From contig NZ_CP053833.1 in assembly GCF_013201935.1 (NCBI RefSeq), positions 1,240,001 through 1,304,000 of the forward strand: 64,000 nucleotides of DNA, read 5' to 3'. The notes below the pieces were generated by a model, which saw only the letters and a program-made list of their open reading frames with translations, had not been told where the DNA came from and did not search any database. Below, piece by piece: positions 53,859 to 63,486 of the stretch. Numbering within the stretch: the first letter of the stretch is position 1; each line of letters starts with the position of its first letter. The position numbers and the translations under genes were made by a program. The stretch is from Arcobacter cloacae. Lineage in GTDB: Bacteria; Campylobacterota; Campylobacteria; Campylobacterales; Arcobacteraceae.

Positions 53859-54461
53859 TCACTCATAAAAAGAATCTATATTTTTTTTGTGTCTATCTGC
53901 CCACTCTTCAAAACTTAAAGCAGACTCTTTTTTAACTTTTTCTTTACACTCTTGATATATCTCTTCAGCTTTTTCTTTTGGAATAACTGCAATTCCTTCC
54001 TCATCAGCAACTATTATATCGCCTGGATTTACATTTATTCCACCTGCAATTATTGGTGTGTTTACTGGAACAGCTTGTTTTTTTGTTCCTGGCATTGCTA
54101 AAACACCACGTCCAAACATTGGAATTCTTTTTTCTCTGATTTCTGCTATATCCCTTACTATACCATCAATCACAAAACCTACAATTCCTCTGTTATATGC
54201 AATAGTGGCTACATTTCCACCAATTACTGCATAATCCATTGTATTTGATTGAGCTACGATTATAGAACCAACTGGCGCTTCATAAATAGCTCTGTGAAGT
54301 GCTAAATTTTCTCCTGCAACCATATTTACAGTAAATGCAGGACCTGAGATTCTAGGAATATTTGACCAAAGCTCTTTTATTCCAGCATCCATAAAATTTT
54401 CTCTTTTTAAAGTTCCTGCATAATCACAAGGTGAAATTTCACTAAATTTTTTATAATCCAC
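53859..54461 (-). CDS. RraA-family aldolase/decarboxylase-like protein
   Basis: 200 residues, longer than the rraA at 7014. NMVAGENLALHRAIYEAPVG, the metal-site region VIGGNVATIAYNRG and FVIDGIVRDIAEIRE match the HMG/CHA aldolase branch (pyruvate aldolase or oxaloacetate decarboxylase). The C-terminal helical tail DIIVADEEGIAVIPKEKAEE is also typical. The substrate is unknown. It is monocistronic. Confidence 0.82.
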   Translation of the reverse strand: MDYKKFSEISPCDYAGTLKRENFMDAGIKELWSNIPRISGPAFTVNMVAGENLALHRAIYEAPVGSIIVAQSNTMDYAVIGGNVATIAYNRGIVGFVIDGIVRDIAEIREKRIPMFGRGVLAMPGTKKQAVPVNTPIIAGGINVNPGDIIVADEEGIAVIPKEKAEEIYQECKEKVKKESALSFEEWADRHKKNIDSFYE

Positions 54462-54580
54462 ATATTCTCCTTATTATTGGTAAGAAATATTACACTATTA
54501 AAATAAAAAGTTGCAAATACTTAGAAAATCAATAATACAATTTTCATTATCAATAGGATAAAATAACAAAAAGAAGAGAT

Positions 54581-55522
54581 ATGTCAAACACAAAAACACT
54601 ACATCCAAGAAATTTTCATAACAATAGATATGATTTTACTACTTTAATAAAATCTCAAGATAGCCTAAAAGAGTTCGTAAAACCAAATAAATATGGTGAT
54701 TTGTCAATAGACTTTGCAAATCCTGATGTTGTTATTGCTTTAAATAAAGCCTTATTATCGCATTTTTATGGGATTAAAAATTGGGAAATCCCAAAAGGTT
54801 ATTTATGTCCTCCTATTCCTGGACGAGCTGATTATATTCATCATATTGCTGATTTGTTAGCTTTAAGTAACAATGGAAAAATTCCTAAAGGAAAAACTAT
54901 AAAAGGTTTAGATGTTGGAGTTGGAGCAAATTGTATTTATCCTATTATTGGTGTTAGCATTTATGGTTGGCAGTTTTTAGGAAGTGATATAGAAAAAGTT
55001 TCTATTGAATCAGTTTTAAATATCATAAATTCAAATGAAATTTTAAAAGAAAATATCAAAATAAAACAACAAGAAAATCCTTCTAATATTTTTGTAAATA
55101 TTATAAATAAAGATGAAAAATATGATTTTACCTTATGTAATCCACCATTTCATAAATCATTAGATGAAGCATTAGCAGGAAATAAAAGAAAAGTTCAAAA
55201 TCTTACAAAACAAAGAAATACAAAAAGTGCTTTAAATTTTGGTGGGAAAAACAATGAACTTTGGTGCCAAGGTGGAGAAATATCATTTATTAAAAATATG
55301 ATAAAAGAGAGTTTATCGTTTTCAAAAAACTGTCTTTGGTTTACAACTCTTGTATCAAAAAAAGAGAACATTCCTGTTATTTATAAAGTATTAAAAGATG
55401 TAAAAACAGTAGAAGTAAAAACTATAGAGATGGCTCACGGACAAAAAATAAGCAGAATAATAGCTTGGACTTTTTTATCAAAAGATGAGCAAAAAACTTG
55501 GGTTAAAAATAGAGTAAATTAA
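54581..55522 (+). CDS. rlmF: 23S rRNA (adenine1618-N6)-methyltransferase
   Basis: 313 residues. N-terminal LHPRNFHNNRYDF and PPIPGRADYIHHIADLL, SAM motif GLDVGVGANCIYP and catalytic NPPF in TLCNPPFHKS are diagnostic of RlmF (YbiN). Its 3' end overlaps aat by four bases in convergent orientation. Confidence 0.95.
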   Translation: MSNTKTLHPRNFHNNRYDFTTLIKSQDSLKEFVKPNKYGDLSIDFANPDVVIALNKALLSHFYGIKNWEIPKGYLCPPIPGRADYIHHIADLLALSNNGKIPKGKTIKGLDVGVGANCIYPIIGVSIYGWQFLGSDIEKVSIESVLNIINSNEILKENIKIKQQENPSNIFVNIINKDEKYDFTLCNPPFHKSLDEALAGNKRKVQNLTKQRNTKSALNFGGKNNELWCQGGEISFIKNMIKESLSFSKNCLWFTTLVSKKENIPVIYKVLKDVKTVEVKTIEMAHGQKISRIIAWTFLSKDEQKTWVKNRVN

Positions 55523-56187
55523 TCTATACCCAATATTTTAAAATACTCAACTCTGTTTATTTCATTAGCTCCCAAACTAGCTAAATGGTCGTTATAAACT
55601 TGACAATCTATAATTTTGATTTCATTCTCTTTTGCCCATTGGCAAAGGTGATAAAAAGCGACTTTTGAAGCATCTGTTACTTTTGCAAACATACTTTCTC
55701 CACAAAAAACATCACCAATTACAAGTCCATAAAGCCCACCAACTAACTCATCATTTAAATATGTTTCAACTGAAAATGCAATTTCAAGTTCATACAAATT
55801 TGTATAAGCTTCTATGAACTCTTCACTTATCCAAGTGCTATCTTCATGTTTTCTTTTTATATTTGCACATTCACGCATAACTTTTTCAAAGTTTTCATTT
55901 GATTTAACTATAAAACCTTTGTTTGTTATTGATTTTTTCAGGCTTTTTGATACTTTCATTTCATTTGGATTTAACACCATTCTTTTATTTGGAGAAAACC
56001 AATGAATATAACCATAATCATCAATATACCAAGGGAAAATTCCATTTTCATAAGCATTTATAAGTCTTTGAGGATGAAAGTCGCCACCAACTGCAACTAA
56101 ATCATCTTTCATCATCTCTAAAGTTGGAAAATCAAAGTTTTCATCATCAAGTAAATATATTTTATTTTTTTTATCAAGTATTTTCAT
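55519..56187 (-). CDS. aat: leucyl/phenylalanyl-tRNA-protein transferase
   Basis: 222 residues. YENGIFPWYIDDYGYIHWFS, PNKRMVL, WISEEFIEAYTNLYE and VGGLYGLVIGDVFCGESMF are family signatures. It adds Leu or Phe to N-terminal Arg/Lys to mark proteins for ClpAP. Its 3' end overlaps rlmF. Confidence 0.95.
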   Translation of the reverse strand: MKILDKKNKIYLLDDENFDFPTLEMMKDDLVAVGGDFHPQRLINAYENGIFPWYIDDYGYIHWFSPNKRMVLNPNEMKVSKSLKKSITNKGFIVKSNENFEKVMRECANIKRKHEDSTWISEEFIEAYTNLYELEIAFSVETYLNDELVGGLYGLVIGDVFCGESMFAKVTDASKVAFYHLCQWAKENEIKIIDCQVYNDHLASLGANEINRVEYFKILGID

Positions 56188-56250
56188 GTTTGTATTTTAT
56201 TGAAAAAAATGTTAATATCCGACCAATTTAAAAGAAAAAGATAGGAATTT

Positions 56251-56937
56251 ATGGCAAATAGTTATAAAAGAATAGATGCACATCTGTCAAGTTTAGGATA
56301 TTGTACAAGAAGTGAAGCAAAGAAGTTTTTGAAAATTTTTGAAGTTTTTGTAAAAGATAAAAGAGTTTTTGATGTATCTTTAAAAGCTAATCATGAAGAT
56401 ATTTTTATAAATAATGAACCACTAGATGCCCAAACAATTACAATATTATTAAATAAACCAAGCGGTTATATATGTTCTCACAATGATGCAGGAAGCTTGA
56501 TTTATTCGTTGTTACCCGAGCGTTGGAATAGAAGAAATCCAAAAATCTCAACAGTTGGAAGACTTGATGTTGATACAACAGGAGCTATTATTTTAACAGA
56601 TGATGGAGATTTAAACCATAAACTAACAAGTCCAAAAAGTGATGTAATAAAAGTTTATGAAGCGACTTTAGCAGAGCCTTTAAAAGGTGATGAAACACAA
56701 ATCTTTGCAAGTGGAGAGCTTATGTTAAATGGTGAAAAAAAACCTTTACTTCCAGCAAAACTTGAAGTTATAACTTCTACACAAGTGCGACTTGAAATAG
56801 TTGAAGGAAAATATCATCAAGTAAAAAGAATGTTCGCAGCAGTTGGAAATAGGGTGATTAAACTTCACAGAGTTAGTTTTGCAGGATTTCAAATAGATGA
56901 TTTAAAAGAGGGTGAGTATAAGTTCATAGAACTTTAA
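56251..56937 (+). CDS. rsuA: RsuA-type 16S rRNA pseudouridine synthase
   Basis: 228 residues. An N-terminal S4 domain (RIDAHLSSLGYCTRSEAKKF) and catalytic Asp in VGRLDVDTTGAIILT. HQVKRMFAAVGNRV fits the RsuA/RluF group; the small size favours RsuA (position 516), though RluE/RluF-like cannot be excluded. Its stop region overlaps the small convergent gene. Confidence 0.88.
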   Translation: MANSYKRIDAHLSSLGYCTRSEAKKFLKIFEVFVKDKRVFDVSLKANHEDIFINNEPLDAQTITILLNKPSGYICSHNDAGSLIYSLLPERWNRRNPKISTVGRLDVDTTGAIILTDDGDLNHKLTSPKSDVIKVYEATLAEPLKGDETQIFASGELMLNGEKKPLLPAKLEVITSTQVRLEIVEGKYHQVKRMFAAVGNRVIKLHRVSFAGFQIDDLKEGEYKFIEL

Positions 56938-57098
56938 CACTCCTCTTTTTTTGTAATAGTCCAATCTTTATGTTCTTCTTTTAGTTTATCAATTTGTTTT
57001 TGAGTTAAATCAAGATATTTCATCTTTTTCCCATCAAAAATGATACATGAAAAAGTCTCTTCTTTTTTAAATAGATTTTTTATAGTTTCAAACATCAT
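56934..57098 (-). CDS. small protein downstream of the HAD phosphatase (54 aa)
   Basis: Starts MMFETIKNLFKKEETF and ends TKKEEC. It lies 7 bases after the HAD gene stop on the same strand, so coupled translation is likely. One internal and one terminal Cys are present; otherwise no motif. Its stop overlaps the rsuA stop in the opposite direction. Confidence 0.5.
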   Translation of the reverse strand: MMFETIKNLFKKEETFSCIIFDGKKMKYLDLTQKQIDKLKEEHKDWTITKKEEC

Positions 57099-57105
57099 TT
57101 TTTCT

Positions 57106-57729
57106 TTAACTAAATTTTGCTTTTATTCTATTTTCTAATTCTAAAACCGTTTCTATTGCATCTTTTTCATGATTTGAAAAACCCCAATTTACTAAAACAG
57201 AATCAACACCTGCTTTTGTAGCAGCCATAATATCTTTGTGTGAATCTCCAATTAGTTGAGCATTTTGTTTTTCTATATTGTGTTTATCTAAAATTTTATA
57301 AACCATTTCAGGATGTGGCTTTGGATTTTTTACACTGTCGTATCCTAAAATAGTTGAAAAATATTTTGCTAATCCTACATGATTTAACATTTTGTAAGCA
57401 TAAGCAGAATTTGCATTTGTTGCAACTGCTAAAGTAAAATCACCTTTTAAATCATCAATCAATTTAGAAATACCATCATAAACAACCAAATCACTCAAAC
57501 AATGCTCATTGTAATACTCTTCAAAAAGTTTAGTTTGTTGTTTTGTAAACTCTTTTGTACCATAAAAAAACTCAGCTGAGTTTATAGATGGGTCATTTAC
57601 TTTTTCTAAAATATAATTCTTTTCTAATTTCTCAAAACCTAGGTTTTCTCTTACATAATTTATAGTATTTGTGATAGCATAACCGCTATCTATTAGTGTT
57701 CCGTCCATATCGAACATTATTAAACGCAT
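57106..57729 (-). CDS. HAD-family phosphatase (Gph/PpaX-like)
   Basis: 207 residues. Motif I MFDMDGTLID, motif II AVATNANS, Lys in NPKPHPEMV and motif III IGDSHKDIMAA place it among the phosphoglycolate phosphatase/pyrophosphatase group. The substrate cannot be assigned. Confidence 0.88.
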   Translation of the reverse strand: MRLIMFDMDGTLIDSGYAITNTINYVRENLGFEKLEKNYILEKVNDPSINSAEFFYGTKEFTKQQTKLFEEYYNEHCLSDLVVYDGISKLIDDLKGDFTLAVATNANSAYAYKMLNHVGLAKYFSTILGYDSVKNPKPHPEMVYKILDKHNIEKQNAQLIGDSHKDIMAATKAGVDSVLVNWGFSNHEKDAIETVLELENRIKAKFS

Positions 57730-57835
57730 TTATTTCCTTATTTTATTATGGATATTTTTAATAAAAAATAGCATAACATAATAGTACTTAACAATAAAAA
57801 ATTATGTATACTACTTTTTTACTTAAAGGAAAAAG

Positions 57836-58342
57836 ATGCAAAATAGAATAAAAAAATATTTAAAAGAGATAATTGTTTTTATATTAATATTATTAGTAGC
57901 TACAAATGTGATGAGTTATTTTAATTCACAAAATCTAAATAAAGAGAAATTATCAATAACCAACTTCACCCTTTTAAATGGAAAAGAGTATTTAGTTTTA
58001 CAAGACAAACCATTGATTATTCATTTTTGGGCGACATGGTGTCCTACTTGTAAATTTGAAGCATCTAATATTGAAAAATTATCAAAAGATTATGAAGTTA
58101 TAACAATAGCTGTTCAATCAGGAACAAAAGAAGAGATAGAAAAATATTTAAAAGAACATAATCTTACTTTTAATGTTGTAAACGATGAAGAGGGTACTTA
58201 TTCACAAAATTTTAATATAAAAGCTTTTCCAACAACTTTTATTTATGATGAGAATAAAAATCTAAGATTTAGTGAAGTAGGTTATACTTCAACTTTTGGT
58301 TTATATCTTAGAATGAAATTTGTAGAATATTTTAAAAAATAA
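57836..58342 (+). CDS. membrane-anchored TlpA/ScsD-like thioredoxin
   Basis: 168 residues. An N-terminal membrane helix, then a periplasmic thioredoxin fold with active site WCPTC (Cys69, Cys72) and cis-Pro in AFPTTFIYDE. It resembles suppressor-of-copper-sensitivity ScsD and TlpA reductases. It lies upstream of copper-type genes, though a terminator intervenes. Confidence 0.87.
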   Translation: MQNRIKKYLKEIIVFILILLVATNVMSYFNSQNLNKEKLSITNFTLLNGKEYLVLQDKPLIIHFWATWCPTCKFEASNIEKLSKDYEVITIAVQSGTKEEIEKYLKEHNLTFNVVNDEEGTYSQNFNIKAFPTTFIYDENKNLRFSEVGYTSTFGLYLRMKFVEYFKK

Positions 58343-58460
58343 AAGAATTTAAAAAAAGAGGATAGATTTTATCTTATTTTAATTTTTCTAGTGCTAATAT
58401 TCTTTCATAGGATATCTGTATTAAATCCTCCTACTACTAAATACATATAAGTTCTTATCC

Positions 58461-58522
58461 TATACTATGAAATATATTTGAATGCGGGCTTTACAGTTTT
58501 TCCCTCTGTAAAGCCTTTTTTT
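58461..58522 (+). ncRNA. possible short RNA ending in a strong terminator
   Basis: TATACT (58461-58466) is a plausible -10; a transcript from about 58473 would be roughly 50 bases and end at the hairpin 58487-58515. The 145 bases between the TlpA-like stop and this hairpin hold no ORF. It could equally be just a distal terminator. Confidence 0.3.
58487..58522 (+). terminator. strong intrinsic terminator
   Basis: A perfect 10-bp stem GGCTTTACAG / CTGTAAAGCC (58487-58496 with 58506-58515), 9-base loop, then seven T. It is unusually GC-rich for this genome. Confidence 0.9.
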
Positions 58523-58586
58523 ATGCACCAATAATCTAAAATTTATATACAACTGAATATAATACCGCAAAATATCGGGAGTTTTT

Positions 58587-59090
58587 ATGAAAAAGATTTT
58601 ACCTTTTTTTACAATAATCGTAATAATTGCAATAATTGTTATAATATTTTTATCTATGTCAAATAGCAAACAAATGGTTGTTTTAAAAGAGGGTAATAAA
58701 GCTCAAACACCACTTGAGATAATTTTGGGAAAATACCAAGATAGTGATTGTGGAATGATTATTGATACTTTAGATTATGCTTCTCAAGTTATCTCAAGTG
58801 ATGGAAAAACATGGTTTTTTCATGACCATGGTGGTATGGCAAATTGGTTAAAAGATAAAGCATTCAAAGATGATGCAAAAATTTGGGTTAGAACAGTTGA
58901 CACAAAAAAGTATATAGATGGAAGAACAGCTTGGTATAGCAGAACAGATATTACTCCTATGAGATATGGATTTGGTGCTTATGAGCAAAAGCAAGATGGA
59001 TTTATTACTTTTGAAGAGATGAGTTTAAAAATGCTTCGAGGTGAAACTATGGCAAATCCAATTTATAAAAAAGAGCTATTGGGTAAATAA
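58587..59090 (+). CDS. NosL-like copper protein
   Basis: 167 residues with an N-terminal membrane helix. The segment DCGMIIDTLDYASQVI (Cys55, Met57) and TWFFHDHGGMANWL match the NosL family of periplasmic copper chaperones. It overlaps the next gene by one base. No nos operon is near, so a role in cbb3 oxidase copper supply is inferred. Confidence 0.78.
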   Translation: MKKILPFFTIIVIIAIIVIIFLSMSNSKQMVVLKEGNKAQTPLEIILGKYQDSDCGMIIDTLDYASQVISSDGKTWFFHDHGGMANWLKDKAFKDDAKIWVRTVDTKKYIDGRTAWYSRTDITPMRYGFGAYEQKQDGFITFEEMSLKMLRGETMANPIYKKELLGK

Positions 59091-59800
59091 TGGAAACAAT
59101 AAGTATTATTTCTATTATTACAATAGCTTTTTTAGGCTCTTTTGGTCATTGTGTTGGAATGTGTGGTGGAATTGTAATAGCATATTCAAGTACAAAAATA
59201 AAAAGTGAATGGACAAAACAAGTCCAAGCACTTGCTCATTTGCTTTACTCTTTTGGAAGAATCTCTACTTATATGATTTTAGGAGCTTTATTTGGGCTTG
59301 TTGGTGGAGTTGTAACTTTTGATAATCTAACAAGTGGAATATTTTTGCTTTTAACTGGTTTGATGATGGTTTTAGTAGGGCTTTCATTACTTGGTAAGAT
59401 TAAATTTTTAACTATTTTAGAACATAGTTGTTCAAAATCACCCCTTTATCAAAATACATTTAAAGCACTTTTAGGTTCTCAATCACTTTTTAGTTTTTAC
59501 CTTTTAGGTATGTTAAATGGCTTACTTCCATGTGGATTTGTATATGTTTTTGCAATCATAGCAGCAAGTACAGGAAGTGCATTTTGGGGTGCAATTGTAA
59601 TGTTGATATTTGGACTTAGCACAGTTCCCGCACTTTTTTCTTTGGGATTTTTCGTAGGAATATTTAAGCAATCAAATTTAAGAGATTTATTCATAAAACT
59701 AGCTTCGATTTTAGTGATAGCTTTTGGAATTTATATAGCTTATTTAGGTTATGAATATTTAGTTGATCCTACAAAAACTATTTTAAACTGTCATATTTAA
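59090..59800 (+). CDS. TauE/UreH-like membrane protein (DsbD_2 type)
   Basis: 236 residues, six membrane helices. FGHCVGMCGGIVIAY and LNGLLPCGFVYVF are the cysteine motifs of the UreH/DsbD_2 group often next to copper and cytochrome oxidase genes. It probably moves copper or electrons across the inner membrane together with the NosL-like protein. Confidence 0.8.
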   Translation: METISIISIITIAFLGSFGHCVGMCGGIVIAYSSTKIKSEWTKQVQALAHLLYSFGRISTYMILGALFGLVGGVVTFDNLTSGIFLLLTGLMMVLVGLSLLGKIKFLTILEHSCSKSPLYQNTFKALLGSQSLFSFYLLGMLNGLLPCGFVYVFAIIAASTGSAFWGAIVMLIFGLSTVPALFSLGFFVGIFKQSNLRDLFIKLASILVIAFGIYIAYLGYEYLVDPTKTILNCHI

Positions 59801-59831
59801 AAAATAATATATTTTATAAAGGAGGAAAACA

Positions 59832-60017
59832 ATGATTAGTAAACACAAAAAATACTTTAGTTTTTTTGGAATTTTAGCTGCAACTGTAGATAGAAAAATG
59901 CAATCTTTTTACTGTAGTATTGATTCTATTATCAGTAATAATTTACCAAAAATAATAAAACTTTTATTATCAAAAGTATTGAAACCAATCAAGTTATATT
60001 CAACAAACAACATATAA
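59832..60017 (+). CDS. small basic protein before the TonB receptor (61 aa)
   Basis: It has an unusually strong Shine-Dalgarno AAAGGAGG (59818-59825). The sequence is basic with a Ser/Ile/Leu-rich middle and no recognised motif. It ends 23 bases before the TonB receptor, so it may be a leader or coupling ORF. Confidence 0.5.
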   Translation: MISKHKKYFSFFGILAATVDRKMQSFYCSIDSIISNNLPKIIKLLLSKVLKPIKLYSTNNI

Positions 60018-60040
60018 ATAAAAAATTAGGAAAATAAATA

Positions 60041-61978
60041 ATGCAAAAAAAATTATCTATAAGCTTAGTTGCAAGCTTTCTTCTAGCAACAACAAACCTT
60101 TTTTCAGCCGAAAGTTTAGAAACAATTACAGTTAATTCATCTGCTATAAAAACAGATGAAAAAAAAGCAACATTTGCCACTGAAATTTATACAAAAGAAG
60201 ATATTCAAAACTCAAAATCAAAAGATGTATATGATTTTTTATCTTCTCAAACTTCAATAAATGTAAGTCCTAGTTATGGAAATACTTTTTCTCAAAAAAT
60301 TGATTTAAGAGGATATGGAATTGGTGATGGTTATCAAAATATTATAGTTTTAGTTAATGGAAGAAGATTAAATAATATTGATATGAGTTCACAACTATTA
60401 AGTTCTATACCACTAGAAAGTATTGAAAAAATAGAAATTTTAAAAGGTACAGGTTCTGTGGCTTTTGGAGATGGAGCAAATGCAGGAGTTATAAATATCA
60501 TAACAAATGGAAAAAATGATAATTATGTAAAAGCTTATGTTGGAAATAATGGAACTAAAAATGGAACTGCAAGTTTAGGTTTTGTTCATGAAAAAATAAT
60601 TGCAAATGCTTTAATTGATTATACTTCAACAGATGGAACTAGAATTGATTTAAATGATGATAAAGATAAAAATTATAATAAAAATAAAAACTTTAATCTT
60701 ATTTATTTTCCAAGAGATGATTTGGAATTAAATTTAACAAGAAATTATTCTAATATGAATATCAATTATGCTGGTTCATTAACACTAGATGAATATAAAA
60801 ATAATCCAAATAAAGCAAATAGTTTTACTGAACAATATTTTAGCTCTTATGTAACAACAGGTGGATTTAAATATAATTTTAACCCTAATTTATCTTGGGA
60901 ATCTACTTATAGTGATGAAGATAAAACAAGTAATTATATTACTTATTCATCAAAATCAGATTATGAATATAAATCTTTTTCTTCTAAATTAAATTACCAA
61001 CAAGATAACTATAAGTTATTATTGGGAGTTGATGGTTTTGACGGTGATAGAATAGCAACTTCAAATATTACGAATAAAAGTAATAAAGCAGTTTTTGTTT
61101 CAGGGGAATACAATATAAGTGATGATTTAAAAGTATCATCTGGAATTAGAAGAGAAAATGTTGAATATAAATATGAACCAAATGGTTCTTCTACTTTAAA
61201 AAATGATGATTATCTAAATGCTTATGATTTGGGCTTAAATTATCAATTAGATGAAAATTCTTCTTTATTTGCAAATTATAATAAATCTTTTCAAGCTCCT
61301 GATATAGATAGATTTTTTGCTTCAACTTGGGTAAATGTTGGAGGTGTTTGGACTTCAACAACTACTTTCAATGGTTTTATTGAACCTGCAAAAGTAAATA
61401 ATTATACAGTTGGATATAACAATATTCAGAAAAATAATAAATTAAAAATATCTTTATTCAGAGCTGATTTAAAAAATGAGATTTATTATTATAGTGTTGG
61501 ATTTGTAAATAGAAATACGAATATAGATGAATCACATAAATATGGAGTAGAAGTTTTTGATAAATATCTTATAAATGATAATTTATATACTTCAGCGAAC
61601 TATTCATATATTATTGCGAAAATTGATGAAGAGAATGAAGGAAGTGGAGCTTACAATGGTAAAGATTTACCAGGAGTTTCAAAACATAATATTACTGTTA
61701 ATTTAGGATATAACATTAATAATATAAATACAGTTTTATCTCACACATATAGAAGTAGTGCTTATGCAGCTAATGATTTTGGAAACAATTTTAATCAAAA
61801 GCAAGAAGCTTATCACTCTACTGATTTAGGAACTTCATATACATATCAAAACCTTGAATTATTTGCAAAAATTCAAAATATTTTTGATGAAAAAAATGGA
61901 TTATGGATAAGAGATAATGCGATTTATCCTGTTAATTTTGAAAGAACATATTATGCTGGTATGAAAGTAAAATTCTAA
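60041..61978 (+). CDS. TonB-dependent receptor (BtuB-like)
   Basis: 645 residues. Signal peptide ending FSA, TonB box ETITV, plug (DVYDFLSSQTSI, VLVNGRRLNN, SIEKIEILKGTGS) and a C-terminal barrel ending MKVKF. Its length and plug are BtuB-like. It precedes a BtuF-BtuD-BtuC-like transporter, so cobalamin or a heme/siderophore chelate is the likely cargo. Confidence 0.9.
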   Translation: MQKKLSISLVASFLLATTNLFSAESLETITVNSSAIKTDEKKATFATEIYTKEDIQNSKSKDVYDFLSSQTSINVSPSYGNTFSQKIDLRGYGIGDGYQNIIVLVNGRRLNNIDMSSQLLSSIPLESIEKIEILKGTGSVAFGDGANAGVINIITNGKNDNYVKAYVGNNGTKNGTASLGFVHEKIIANALIDYTSTDGTRIDLNDDKDKNYNKNKNFNLIYFPRDDLELNLTRNYSNMNINYAGSLTLDEYKNNPNKANSFTEQYFSSYVTTGGFKYNFNPNLSWESTYSDEDKTSNYITYSSKSDYEYKSFSSKLNYQQDNYKLLLGVDGFDGDRIATSNITNKSNKAVFVSGEYNISDDLKVSSGIRRENVEYKYEPNGSSTLKNDDYLNAYDLGLNYQLDENSSLFANYNKSFQAPDIDRFFASTWVNVGGVWTSTTTFNGFIEPAKVNNYTVGYNNIQKNNKLKISLFRADLKNEIYYYSVGFVNRNTNIDESHKYGVEVFDKYLINDNLYTSANYSYIIAKIDEENEGSGAYNGKDLPGVSKHNITVNLGYNINNINTVLSHTYRSSAYAANDFGNNFNQKQEAYHSTDLGTSYTYQNLELFAKIQNIFDEKNGLWIRDNAIYPVNFERTYYAGMKVKF

Positions 61979-61979
61979 A

Positions 61980-62813
61980 ATGAAAAAGCTACTATTTATA
62001 CTCCTTTTTTGTATAAATTTATCAGGTGAAGAAAGAGTAGTTACTCTTTCTCCTTCTGTAAATGAGATTGTATTTGCTTTAGGTGTTGGAAATAGTGTAG
62101 TTGCAAATACTAAACATTGTGATTTTCCAATAGAATCAAAAGATGTTCCAAAACTTGGTGGATATAACAATATTTCATTAGAAAAAGTCTTAAGTGTTAA
62201 ACCTACTGTTGTTATAGGTCAAGATTATGATGAAAAATTAAATTCAAATCTAAAAGCTTTAGGAATAGAGACTTTGATTTATAAAACAAATACAATTTCA
62301 TTGATTAAAAATACTATTTTTGAATTGGGAACTTTTTTCAAAAAAGAGGAAAATGCAAATATACTTATTTCAAATATAGACAATGCTTTGGCTTCTTTGG
62401 ATAATATAGTAAAAAATAAAAGAATTTTGATAGTAATAAGCCCTAAAAAGTCATTGTCAAATGATATTTATGTAACTGGGAATTTTTTATATTTTGAAGA
62501 TATTATAAAAGCAAGTGGAAATCAAAACGCATATTTTTCTACTTCGCAAGCACAACCTGTTGTAAATACAGAAAAAATTATAAATATGAATCCAGATATA
62601 ATAGTTTTATTAGCACCATTTTTAGAAGCAAATATAAAAGAGCAAGAAAAAATTATAAACTCATGGAAAGAGTTACCTATAAATGCAAGTAAAGATGACA
62701 ATATTTATGCAATTGACAAAGAATACGCAGGAATTCCAAGCCATAGAGTAGAGTTATTTATAAATGATTTTAGAAAGATATTAGAAAATGTTAGAGATAA
62801 AAGATTACAATAG
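61980..62813 (+). CDS. periplasmic substrate-binding protein (BtuF/FecB-like)
   Basis: 277 residues. The signal peptide (LLFILLFCINLSGEE) lacks a convincing lipobox. VVTLSPSVNEIVFALG, TKHCDFP and LGGYNNISLEKVLSVKP match BtuF-type binding proteins. It starts one base after the receptor stop. Confidence 0.85.
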   Translation: MKKLLFILLFCINLSGEERVVTLSPSVNEIVFALGVGNSVVANTKHCDFPIESKDVPKLGGYNNISLEKVLSVKPTVVIGQDYDEKLNSNLKALGIETLIYKTNTISLIKNTIFELGTFFKKEENANILISNIDNALASLDNIVKNKRILIVISPKKSLSNDIYVTGNFLYFEDIIKASGNQNAYFSTSQAQPVVNTEKIINMNPDIIVLLAPFLEANIKEQEKIINSWKELPINASKDDNIYAIDKEYAGIPSHRVELFINDFRKILENVRDKRLQ

Positions 62814-63486
62814 TTCAATTTTACATGAAATCTCATTTCATGTAAAGCAGAATGAAAACCTTATAATTTTAGGTGAAAATGGAGCAGGGAAATCTACCCT
62901 TGCAAAAGTTTTATCAAACCTTATTTCAAATGAAAAAGTTAAATTATTTGGTGAAAATATCTCTAAAATTAGTGATTTTAAAAGAGCAAAACTTATAAAT
63001 TATATTCCTCCTAAACTCTCTATTTTTGATGAATATGTAACTTTAAGAGAGTTTTTAGAACTATCATTTATAAGTAGTGTAGATAATCAAAAAGTAGATG
63101 AAATCATAAAATTATTAAATCTAAAAAAATTAGAAGATAAATATTGTAAATCTTTTAGTTCTGGTGAAAAACAACTTTTACTTCTTGCAAGTGCGATTAT
63201 ACATGATGCCAAAATTACTATTTTTGATGAATTAACAGCAAATTTGGATATTAGTAGATTAAAAGAGGTTTATGATATTTTTAATTCTGATTTACTTCAA
63301 CAAAAAATTATTATTACTCATAACCTTGATTTAGCGTATGCTTTAAAATATAAAGTTCTATTTTTAAATGATGGAATTATTGAGTTTTTTGGAGAACATG
63401 AAGAGTTTTTTTCAAATGAAAATTTAAAGAGATTTTATAATAATACAATCATAAAACTAGATAAGCATTTGGTAGTTAATTTATGA
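62788..63486 (+). CDS. ABC transporter ATPase (BtuD/FecE-like)
   Basis: 232 residues. Walker A ILGENGAGKST, signature FSSGEKQLLLLA and Walker B ITIFDELTANLD. It overlaps the binding-protein gene by 26 bases and the permease by four. Confidence 0.92.
   Translation: MLEIKDYNSSILHEISFHVKQNENLIILGENGAGKSTLAKVLSNLISNEKVKLFGENISKISDFKRAKLINYIPPKLSIFDEYVTLREFLELSFISSVDNQKVDEIIKLLNLKKLEDKYCKSFSSGEKQLLLLASAIIHDAKITIFDELTANLDISRLKEVYDIFNSDLLQQKIIITHNLDLAYALKYKVLFLNDGIIEFFGEHEEFFSNENLKRFYNNTIIKLDKHLVVNL

Noticed and set aside
59801-60040. Cobalamin riboswitch ahead of the BtuB-like receptor
   Set aside because: The space is filled by a small ORF and only 23 bases remain before the receptor; no B12-box-like sequence was seen.
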